22,086 nt of DNA from Podaxis mareebaensis (taxonomy: Eukaryota; Basidiomycota; Agaricomycetes; Agaricales; Agaricaceae): assembly GCA_018524725.1 (NCBI GenBank), contig JAEUWP010000131.1:1-22086 (forward strand), read 5' to 3'. Every line of letters begins with the position of its first letter. The stretch's first letter is position 1. This document shows positions 1 through 9,060 of this stretch, one piece after another. Under the pieces are notes generated by a model. The model made no database searches and was not told where the DNA came from. It saw only the letters and a list, made by a program, of their open reading frames with translations. The translations under genes and the position numbers were made by a program.

Positions 1-129
1 AGAATAGAGACCGGCATAGTGCAGGGGTGACGAGTTCCCACGGCCGGGTGGTGGTGGTAAAAGATCAAGAAGTGTCGACGCCTGTCACCCTGTTAACAGC
101 CCACCTGTTCTCCATCTGGCCCAGCCTCA

Positions 130-195
130 TCCGTATCTGCACCGCCGCCCTTCGCAGCTATATCCGTATCTGCACCGCCGCCCTTCGCAGCTATA
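130..195. repeat. 33-bp direct tandem repeat, two units
   Basis: Two adjacent identical 33-bp units start at 130 and 163 (core ctgcaccgccgcccttcgca). Copies B and C have only one degenerate version of this block, so the doubling is specific to copy A. Confidence 0.85.
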
Positions 196-889
196 TTTGT
201 CACCACGCCATCTCGGCACCCTGACCTCTTCATTTCCACTGCTGGCGTGATGTTCGAGCTCACATCTCGCACTGCCTTTGTTACACAGATGGTTTTCCTT
301 ATAGCGTGTTCTTGGGGTCTTTTGAGGGACTCTGGCTGAGGCACTGGTCAAGTTGGGAGTTTGGATAAGTTGGTTTCTTGGCAACGATACCTAGCATGTA
401 ACCGCGTAACGTTCTTTTTCATTCGACAATCCACCCTCGACTTGTTTCTCACAACCTCTAATTTTCAAGCTCCCCAATACTTGCTCTCCCGCTGCCCGGC
501 CTACAGAACCACCGGAAAGCTCTCATTAGGCGTTTTCTATATATTAGAATCGGAGCAAGAGAGGAAGAAGGCCATGAGCTATAGGAAGCCCCCTCCACCT
601 ATTGACTTTTGAGTTATGTGCGTTCCCCTATCTACTTCTCGATAATAGCCCGGTGCTTGCATTCTTCCCGTTATTGACGGATGTTCCATCCTCGCTGTCC
701 TCCATCGCTTTCGTATGACTTTGTATTTGTTATGTTTCACAAGATTCCTGATTATTCATATATGATACCATAAGCCTTGAGCTTCGTTTTCCTGTTTGTT
801 GGGTGTTCACATGGCTCCCGACATCTATCATTGTGTATCGTCTTTGGTCAGTGAGCATTGCCTGGGTGCTTCTGCTGTAACGAGGGAAG

Positions 890-1911
890 GCGGGCGAATC
901 ACTCAACCTGACAATAGCTGGCCCGGCTCCTTGCTTTGATCCGTGATACCTGGGTATTTTTCTGCTTCCAGTAGTGCACACCCTTTGGCTTTGGGACAGT
1001 GGATGGCCTGACTGTCCGGAAATGAACATTGGTGGGAGAGGCGAACTTGCCCTTTCGCAGCGTGGAAATTTGCAAGGGGCCATGATGGTGCTTGAACCAG
1101 GGATCAAACGACGGTGGTCTCAATGAGGACCTTGTCAGGTTTGGCAGAACGACTGACAATCATAGGTTCGAAGACAGACTCGTGTCGGGAACGACCCTGA
1201 GGCCTGATACGACGTAGGGTAGAAGAGGCATTACTGATTTTGTTGTAGAGCATCTTGGGCTCAGCAAAACTTTGATGCATGGTGGGTGTAATCGCGTTCG
1301 GAAGATGCAAAGGTCTCGCATTTCTTGATCGCTCGGAAAATGTCCTCGTCTGGGTCACTCCTGGTATCATCAACCTGTGCCTTGCCAACCTCCTCCTTCT
1401 CGACATCACCTTCCATGTCCTCATCCTCTCGCAATACCGTCAACTTAGTCAGACTAACCATCATCGCATCATTAGCGGCCCTCGCGAGTTGCCTCCTACG
1501 CCTGGTTGCACTGATGACAGCTAAAGGGCTAGTCGGAGGACTCACACCTTTCAAGTCCAACTCCCCCATGACATCCCTATCCAAAACCTTGCCGGAGTTC
1601 CAGTGTCTCCCTACCCTTCGCATTCCTCAGCAGAGCCCCAGGGACTGACACCTCACTCGCCCTCTTCACAACCCCAACCAATCTTTTGACTTCCTTCCTG
1701 GCCTCAGTGGGATCAAACGAGCGAAAACGGCAACACTGCTAGTGACAGAAGAGATGGACTTGTTGGATTGGAGAGTATCCTTAGACTTAGCAAGTTGGAT
1801 CAAGAAGTAGGATTCAGGCATCGTGGATAATGTAAGGGGGGTGGATTGAAGGAGAGATGGTATCCCGGAAGGTGAGGATGAGAAACGACGACAAGGTGAG
1901 ACGCGTTTCAC
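890..1911 (-). pseudogene. Broken copy of the repeat-unit gene (copy A)
   Basis: This is the counterpart of the 491-codon gene at 9061-10536. Matching blocks are found in several frames: the N-terminus begins at 1911, a middle block including RGVSPPTSPLAVISATR-like residues lies near 1620-1261, a block matching GRSAKPEKVLVKTTVV lies near 1160-1104, and a C-terminal block matching RKxKFASPTxxHFRxxRPS lies near 1050-950. About 470 bp present in copy C (roughly 9990-10435) are missing at about 1710, and this deletion shifts the frame into a TGA at 1666-1668. At least two more frameshifts follow, and the 3' end past about 890 is replaced by unrelated DNA. One feature is better preserved than in copy C: the frame upstream of the conserved MP start stays open to an ATG 30 codons earlier. 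Function is unknown. Confidence 0.75.
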
Positions 1912-1975
1912 ACAGGTTCGTTCAGAGGAGGCTGGCCTTGATCGTCGTAGGGTCTCTCAACGGAACATAAAAATA

Positions 1976-2511
1976 GAATCACTACCTAGTCTCAGTCCGA
2001 AAAGCCAAGCAAGACGCCCTAGTCCTGCTACCGCCTGATCCACCTTCCATGTTCAGCTTGCCTCTCCAACTGCCGTAACTTCTGTTGGTGCATCTCTCCT
2101 GCTCGCGCGCCAATCTCTCTCACTTCCCGTGTATTGGGAAACAATACATTGGCGTTTGTGCCCGAGCCCGGTTGAATCTGTGACGCAATGTTTGTTCCTT
2201 ATCCGTTTCCATTTCCGCTTGCTTTCGATCGAATGGCAATGGTGAAGTTTCGTGCTCGGGATCATGAGATGAGGCAGGTCAAGCAATGCGTCGTTCATAT
2301 GGCCAGACTGGAGTGGTGAAGGAGAACGCCAAAGCAGACTTCTACCGTACGATGGCATTCGTCCTATGGCAGCGTATCACTATCAAAGACGTCAACAGGC
2401 GTCATCTGTAGTATATTGAGGTGATGACACGACAATCTTCGCGGCCACCCACATCCACACGCGTACTATCTTCCCTGTCGCGCACAACCGTTTCATATTA
2501 TCTATGTTAGT
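1976..2511. other. Gene-poor spacer
   Basis: This lies between repeat copy A and the stop codon of the NACHT-WD40 gene. I see no convincing coding segment. A minus-strand open stretch at 2053-2358 has no recognisable motif and no clear splice context. It probably contains the 3' UTR and terminator of the NACHT-WD40 gene. Confidence 0.5.
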
Positions 2512-5500
2512 CTATGCTACAGAGGTCATGTTCAGAATAACTACAGAGCCGGATGCGTGTCCAAAACAGGCTTTGTCCGCCCAAAATTGATGTGAACCGA
2601 TATCCTGATAAGAAGAGGGAATCCAGCAGTGATGACGTGCACCCACCACCCAGTGACCGTCATCAGATAAGGAAAGGAAAGAGGGATGGGACTGGAGTTC
2701 AATGTTGTGTGGTTCATTCGTCGGAATGCAGGACCCTTCCGAAGTCAGGTTCCAAACTCTATCACCGTCAAGCTGTGATGAGACAAGCCGCATGCCATCG
2801 GACGAAAAAGCGACAGATAACACTGTATCAGCGTGGCCCTTGAGTGTGGCTTCCAACTCGCCTGTCCTCACATTCCAAATCCTGACTGTCTGATCACGCG
2901 ATCCGGAGGCAACCCGCGTGCCATCGGGCGAAAAAGCGACAGACATCACACAACCGGTGTGGCCCTCGAGCGTGGCTTCCAACTCGCCTGTCCTCACATT
3001 CCAAATCCTGACTGTGCGATCATACGATCCGGAGGCAACCCGCGTGCCGTCGGGCGAAAAAGCGACAGATGCCACCCAATAGGTGTGGCCCTCGAGCGTG
3101 GCTTCCAGCTCGCCTGTCCTCACATTCCAAATCCTGACTGTCTGATCACGCGATCCGGAGGCAACCCGCGTGCCATCGGGCGAAAAAGCGACAGACATCA
3201 CACAACCGGTGTGGCCCTCGAGCGTGGCTTCCAACTCGCCTGTCCTCACATTCCAAATCCTGACTGTGCGATCATACGATCCGGAGGCAACCCGCGTGCC
3301 GTCGGGCGAAAAAGCGACAGATGCCACCCAATAGGTGTGGCCCTCGAGCGTGGCTTCCAGCTCGCCTGTCCTCACATTCCAAATCCTGACTGTGCGATCA
3401 TCCGATCCAGAGGCAACCCGCGTGCTGTCGGGCGAAAAAGTGACAGATCCCACTGTATCGGTGTGGCCCTCGAGCGTGGCTTCCAACTCGCCTGTCCTCA
3501 CATTCCAAATCCTGACTGTGTGATCATCCGATCCAGAGGCAATCCGCGTGCTGTCGGGCGAAAAAGCAACAGACCTCACCCAATTGGTGTGGCCCTCGAG
3601 CGTGGCTTCCAACTTGCCTGTCCTCACATTCCAAATCCTGACTGTCTTGTCACCCGATCCGGAGGCAACCCGCATGCCGTCGGGCGAAAAAGCGACAGAT
3701 GTCACTGAATCGGTGTGGCCCTCGAGCGTGGCTTCCAACTCGCTTGTCCTCACACTCCAAATCCTGACTGTCTCATCAAATGATCCTGAGGCAACCCGTG
3801 TGCCATCGGGCGAAAAAGCGACAGATCTCACCGGATAGGTGTGGCCCTCGAGCGTGGCTTCCAACTTGCCTGTCCTCACATTCCAAATCCTGACTGTCCT
3901 ATCACCCAATCCGGAAGCAACTTGTCTACCGTCATTGGAGCATGCGACAGAATTGACTCCCGAAACCTCTTTTATGTAGAGTTCCATCGGTCCCCAGGAG
4001 TCAGGTAGACCCAGTGTGACCCTTGCCGTCTGCTTCGCCTGCGCACTGTATATTTGGCGCATCAACGATTTCTTGGGAATCCACGTGAACGCCGACTGGT
4101 AAACCTCGAAGCAATTCTGCTCGATGCACTCGAAACCCTGCTGTAAGAATAGGCGCGCATCGTCGACGAGTGGTCGCAGATCTTCGCCATCTGTGGTTTG
4201 GATGCCCTGTCATGACATCAGCACACAAATTTGACTTCCTCCTAATAAATGCTTACCGAGAGAGCAGCACTTGCACTGAAAAGCGAATGAACTCCGCTTC
4301 CGAGTTGGCCAATCACGCTCAGACACTCCATCCAGTGTAGGAGGTGGGTATGTAGGAACTTGTGTAGAGCACCAATAAGAGCCGGTTGGCTTGAGTGCCC
4401 GACCTCGCTCAAATGGGAGGCCCAGTAAACACATGCGTATCGGAGTGCCTCGGGGATTTTGCCGGCATTTTCGGGAGGATTCTTTCTGTCCATACGCGAG
4501 ACGGTTAACTCCTCAGGGGTATCACAGATGTTATACCTAAGCGACTCATTCATGAGCTCCAGGCATTTAAGCGCAAGCTCTGCATGGGCGTCGGCAGCAA
4601 CAAGAGGAGTGAACGGGGAGAAATGATTAGGTGGACAACGTTCGGGGTCTATGAGGAAGTCCGGGAAGGATGCATGAAAAGGGGAGACGGGAGCGTTTTC
4701 TTCGGTAGGGATATGAATGACAGAGTTGAGTCGTGATAAATACTTGGCAGGATCTGAGACCCCGGACAGCGTAGAAAGAGCGTTGATCGGTAACGGATGT
4801 CGGAGGAATACAACGAACGAGAGGAGGGTTTTTGTGTGTGACAATTCCCTCCCTACGCGACTGTGACAGGCTCGGGTAAGAATATGTCCATAAAGCCCGT
4901 CAATGTCTGAGGTTTGTTGCTGGTTCCATGAGCGCTCTACTAGGTCAGTGAGGCGTTGCTCGTAATTGGACTCGCCATCTCGAATGTAGCGCGCAGCTGT
5001 AGATGAATAGACGAAAAGCTTCCCAGAGTCTTTGACAATTTGCGACAATTCATTGTCGGGAGGCCACCCATCCTCCTTGTCAGGATTCCAGGTCCTCCTG
5101 ATCTCGGCCAGCGATTCTTTCAAATACAATCGGATGTCGCTCTCCACTATGTCCTCCTCGATGTCGTGAAGCACAAGAGTATCATGAGAGCCCTTTGAAG
5201 ATTTGAATGCGGCAGTGATGAGAGGGTCAGGCCTGCTAACGAGGAAGAACTTGAGGGGGAGGCGCGGTGCGGAACTGAGGATGAGCTGGACGAGGCGATA
5301 GACAAAGTGGGGGTCTGTACATTCGTCAAAAGCATCGATGACAACAATTTTGTAAGCTTTGACACAGGGACCAACAGCAGCCCGCAACGGGTCAACGATA
5401 AGCTTTTGGAACTGCTGTTTCAAGTCATTCGATTCGATTAAATCCGGGTCCTCCTCGAGCGCCTTCACGACCCCCGCTTTCATAGTGGGCGAACCCTTGG

Positions 5501-6923
5501 AGAGGTGGTATGCGGCACCCGGGACGATGAGGCGTGGATTACTAGTTTTATCTGACGTTCGAGAGCAAAAGAAACTCGCCCCAAGCATCTGCCGTGGGTC
5601 GAGGAGCTCGCACAGTGACTGCGCAATTGTCGACTTCCCGATGCCTGCCATCCCGACAAGCCAGTACACCTTGGCACCCTGCTCGTCAGGAGCCCAGGCT
5701 TCCAATCTTTCAAAGACATTGATACGTGTGCCGGGCATGCATCCTGTGGGATCACCATACGCGGAACGCCGGGTTTTATACGAAGCGCTCTCAGGACGAA
5801 GTTTGTCTATTGACCCTGTAGTGGTGTGAGCTTCGCACGCTGTCATTCTCATGAAGGCGAGCAGCTTACGGGAATTCAACATCTGTCAATGGAATATATG
5901 AACCGAGACGTGCATTCTCAGACGCAGGATTCCTTACCTGTAACATATTCTGTACAGTTACATTGGTATCGAACTGTATATCAATCTGTGGAGTGCGATG
6001 AGTGCGATGGATACACGAGCACAATCCGCAGTCAAAACACCTACTTGGAAGAGATCGCAAACAGCGTTGAGGTTCCTCAACATCTTTTGTATCGTCCCGG
6101 GATCGTTCGATACCTCGGCTACGCGGGTCAGCGATCGTCGATCTTGCAAGCGCTGGATGCCTTCAACCAAGCTCTCGATAGCTCTGCGACATAGCCAAAG
6201 AAAAGTCAGATACGAATGTAAGAGATGAGGCCGACGCGCACTTGGAGAAACTTTGGACTCTCTCTTCAAGTGCATTCAACGCTCCTTGTTCCTTGTATCT
6301 TTTCACAAGTGATAGGATGGCGTTCGATCTTGTCTCGAGTTCCTTTAGCTCGTCCTTGTTCGTGGATACGCCCTGCGCATCGGAACTCAATGGGGTGAAC
6401 AGGATAGACATGGCTTACGCACATTGAAGATTTTATGAACTGTCAAAAACGCGGCAGCGGCAGTTTTCAGTGGTGGACAAGGACCCGAACATTCCTTGAG
6501 TCCTTCTGCTACAACCACCAGCCCATGGAGAAAAGTGCCGCCTACTTCTTTAACTTCCTGGAGCATTGCTTGCGGGTTTGGCTGCGGTTTTGAGATGAGA
6601 CCTTGATACATGCTATCAGATGGAGGTGTTGATGTCTGGACTGTTGGGAGAGCCTGGGGGGTCGTGGATCCGGGGGGAGATGGGCTTTGGAGCTGTGAGC
6701 GATCGGGAGAATGTCCAGGACTGGGAGGGGTGTGGGCTATCGGGGGAGTCTGGCAGGTGTTGGGCTTTGGGAGAACTGGTTGGGCCGTCGGAGTGGGGGA
6801 AGCTGTTCCACTTCTTGGAAGGACATGAGGAACTGCAGGAGCTCCAAGGACCAAGGCGCTGTTGGCGAGCGCAGAGGTACTATCAGGCTTTTTCTTTTTG
6901 AAACGTTCCAGAAAAGAAGACAT
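2512..6923 (-). CDS. NACHT-WD40 STAND/NLR-like receptor
   Basis: Predicted six-exon gene of about 1379 aa. Exons read 6923-6423, 6372-6242, 6183-6045, 5985-5938, 5882-4257 and 4206-2512. The introns are 50-59 bp with GT...AG ends, and every junction keeps frame. The protein starts MSSFLERFKKKKPDS, has a Pro-rich stretch (about residues 25-100) and a helical region (about 105-300) that may be a four-helix death-type domain. A NACHT NTPase follows, with Walker A GMAGIGKST (about 350-358), Walker B KIVVIDAFDEC (about 451-461) and SRPDPLI as a sensor-like segment. Nine regular 42-residue WD40 repeats plus a decayed tenth follow (about 898-1300), then a short tail. By family analogy (Podospora HET-E/HET-D), nucleotide-controlled oligomerisation would be triggered by ligand binding to the WD40 propeller. 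Cytoplasmic immune or cell-death signalling is inferred. Exon 1 and the short exon 4 are the least certain parts. Confidence 0.88.
2760..3957 (-). repeat. 126-bp tandem repeat array encoding WD40 units
   Basis: About ten head-to-tail 126-bp units encode the WD40 repeats of the receptor. Within the 42-residue unit (starting at GHT), nearly all residues are constant. Positions 4, 5, 7, 23 and 25 vary: for example YP/R/F/E, DS/T/G/K, NW/R/D/H, DT/G/D/R, YW/A/Y/R and GC/M/R/Q. Units 6-7 are repeated as units 8-9: 2857-3141 matches 3109-3393 exactly over 285 bp with a 252-bp period. Confidence 0.95.
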
Positions 6924-6979
6924 TGCGAATCGACGAGCCCTGGAAGAAAGTACGGTTGGTGGGAGGAGTCAAGATAGCT

Positions 6980-6993
6980 GTGATATAGATTGG
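6980..6993 (-). promoter_or_regulatory. Possible CCAAT/TATA-like core promoter
   Basis: On the minus strand CCAATCTATATCAC lies about 57 bp upstream of the ATG at 6923, combining a CCAAT pentamer with a TATA-like CTATAT. The position is plausible for the NACHT-WD40 gene, but short AT motifs like this occur by chance. Confidence 0.3.
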
Positions 6994-7718
6994 CCTCGAG
7001 GCATTAAAGTGGCGCTTGGGAAAGCTCTCACGTCAATCGGGAGTTGAAAAGTACTTGATTGCCAATCACTCTGTTAGTGGCAACTCACCTGTCCTTTACG
7101 CCTGTGCCAGCATTCTTCCTGTCGACTCCTGGCCTCTCGTATTTCCAACACATGCCAGTCGATTCTCCATGCCATCACCTCTCCGCATCGCAATGCACAC
7201 ATACTTCAAACATTCCACCTGACCCCAGCTGTATTTGTGCCTGCACCGCCATCCTTCGCAGCTATATTTGTCACCGCATCATCTCGGCTCCCCGGCGCGT
7301 GATGTTCGAGCTTGCACCTCGCATTAACTTTGTTAAGAGATGGCCTTTCTTCCAGCACAGCGTGTTCTGACGGGTCTTTGAGGGACCTTGGCTGGGGTGT
7401 TGGCCAGGTTGGAGTTGGGGCGGGTGCGTTTCTTGGCAACGATAGTATGTAAACGCCTAACGTTTCTGCGTTCAAAAACCCTCCTCAGCGTGTTTCTCGC
7501 AATGTCTTAGCTTTCAAGCTTTCGAATAACCATTCTCCCACTGCCCAGACTACAGATCACCAGAAAGCTCTCCTTGGGCGTCTTCTACGTATTATTTCTG
7601 TGACACCGTGATAACGAACGACATCACAAGAATAAACAGGTGTGTTCTCCCTCCTAACGTCACAAATCATTCACGAACTTTTCTATCTTTTCCTTTCCTG
7701 TTCCATGCACTTTTGATG

Positions 7719-7785
7719 GTCAGCCGATGCGAAGGATCCGGCGGAATCAAAAAGGTCCCCGGTTCAATTCCTGGTCAGGCCTTTT
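7719..7785 (+). other. tRNA-like Pol III module (copy B)
   Basis: A 63-nt stretch starts GGTCAGCC and ends CAGGCC. It contains GGTTCAATTCC, which fits the Pol III B-box (GGTTCRANNCC), inside a nearly paired T-arm (CCCGG / CCTGG, one mismatch). A weak acceptor-like pairing (GGTCAGC with TCAGGCC, 5 of 7) closes it. A TTTT run, the standard Pol III stop, follows at once. It is shorter than a real tRNA and no anticodon arm forms, so it is best read as a tRNA-derived (SINE-like) relic. Confidence 0.4.
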
Positions 7786-7889
7786 CTTTTTCTATTGCTT
7801 ACACATTCACGCATCGGGTGCATAGAAGGGATTAACACAGATGTAGTAAGGTAACAAACGTATACATAAACCCGATTCAGACTTGGCAA

Positions 7890-8275
7890 TCACGAAGTCT
7901 TGTTGGTATCCGCACCCTTCCTAGCCTCGCTGCTGAAGGCGGCCCAGTCGCTCGCCCTGACAATAGCCTGTCTGGCTCCTTGCTTTGATTTGCGATACCT
8001 GGGTATCTTGCTGATCCTGGTGTCATACTTTAACACCGCGCTATTTGCCTCTGGCACGATGGATGGTCTGGCCTTCCGGAATTGAGCGTCGGTGGGAGAG
8101 GCAAACTTGCCCTTTCGCGGCATGGAAATAGTCTTAACAAGGACCTTACCAGGTTCAGCGGAACGACCGACAATCGTACGGTTGAAAACAACCTTGCGTC
8201 GAGAGCGAGCCCTGAGGGTACGATGTGGGGTAGGAGAGATGTTGATTCCGTTGTAGAGCTTCTTGAGCACCATTG
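7890..8275 (-). pseudogene. 3' fragment of the repeat-unit gene (copy B)
   Basis: This open segment matches the C-terminal part of the 491-aa protein of copy C, from the VMLKKLHN region to the shared last residues TNKTS and the stop. The N-terminal two thirds are absent because homology ends at the junction with copy C. Relative to C it lacks 28 codons (84 bp) between the KVLVKT block and the RKGKFASPT block, and the frame is kept. Shared blocks include TARSRR/RARSRR, GRSAEPGKVLVKT, KFASPT, SKIPRYR and SKQGAR. The frame is open to 8327, but the part beyond about 8275 is copy C flank sequence. No start of its own is visible, so expression is doubtful. Function is unknown. Confidence 0.7.
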
Positions 8276-8875
8276 ACATATGCTGCCATTCTACCTTCGA
8301 CTCCTGTCCCTCACACTCCCAACACACCCCAACCCATTCTCTATGCCATCACCTCCACGCATCGCAGTATACATTCAAACATCCCACCTGGCCCAAGCCT
8401 CCTCATCCGCACCTGCACTGCCGTCCTTCGCGCCTATATTTGTCACCCGGGCCACATCACCCCAGCATCCTGCCTCTTCACCTCCACCGCCTGCGTGATG
8501 TTCAAGCTTACACACATTTCTTCCGGTACAGCATGTTCTGGGGGGAGGAGGGTTTCTTTGAGAGACCCTGGCTGAGGCATCGGTCAAGTTGGGAATTTGG
8601 ATGGGTCGGTTTCTCAGCAACGATACCCAGGCGTGTAACCGCATAACGTTTTTTTGGTTCAAATATCCTTCCCTGACTTCTCCAATACTTGCTTTCCCGC
8701 CGCCTGGACTACAAAGCCATCGGAAAGCTCTCATTGGGCGCCTTCTACATATTATTTCTACGGCACCGTGATAACGAATGGCATCGCAGGAGTAAGAAGG
8801 TGTGTTCTCCTTCCTAACATCACAAATCGTTCACGAACTTTTATCCTTCCCTTCCCTATTCCATACGATTTGGAT

Positions 8876-8944
8876 GGTCAGCCGATGTAGAAGATCCAGT
8901 GGAGTCGAGGAGGTTCCTAGTTCGAATTCCCGGCCAGGCCCTTT
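8876..8944 (+). other. tRNA-like Pol III module (copy C)
   Basis: Counterpart of the module at 7719-7785, starting GGTCAGCCGATG and ending CGGCCAGGCC. The B-box-like core is AGTTCGAATTCC. The T-arm is more decayed than in copy B, and the terminator is reduced to CTTTC. Because B and C both have it in the same place, it entered the unit before they were duplicated. Confidence 0.35.
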
Positions 8945-9060
8945 CTGTTTCTATCGCTTACACTCGTTCACACATCGTGTACATAGAAGGGATTAACGCA
9001 GATGTAATAAGGTAACAAACGCATACATGGCATGGTATAAACCCGATTCAGACTTGGCAA

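Larger units (their letters stand above)
60..1975 (-). repeat. Repeat unit copy A (decayed)
   Basis: This is the first of three same-orientation copies of one repeat unit (A here; B at 7085-8275; C at 8276-10697). It carries a broken version of the gene that is longest in copy C. Similarity to B and C is plain from about 120 to 550 (3' flank of the gene) and from about 890 to 1970 (gene and its upstream side). Between about 551 and 890 copy A has unrelated sequence, whereas B and C share a 345-bp segment containing a tRNA-like module. The ends are approximate because I aligned by eye. No terminal inverted repeats or target duplications were found, so it may be a segmental duplication rather than a transposon. 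Confidence 0.75.
7085..8275 (-). repeat. Repeat unit copy B (truncated)
   Basis: Second copy of the unit, oriented like A and C. It holds the 3' flank (including gtgatgttcgagctt, gagggacc and tttcttggcaacgata blocks shared with A and C), the tRNA-like module and only the last part of the gene. Homology to copy C stops abruptly near 8272, inside the gene, and the left end of copy C begins immediately after. B and C are therefore a direct tandem with B cut short. Confidence 0.75.

Noticed and set aside
2833..3708. 291-codon plus-strand open frame made of near-identical repeats
   Set aside because: It is the antisense shadow of the WD40 array: its periodicity is the 126-bp unit, and the minus strand encodes clear WD40 repeats.
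2760..3957. CRISPR-like or satellite array
   Set aside because: The repeats are coding, in frame, 126 bp long and give textbook WD40 units.
7719..8944. True tRNA genes
   Set aside because: Both modules are 63-65 nt, no anticodon arm forms, and the acceptor and D-arm pairings are poor.
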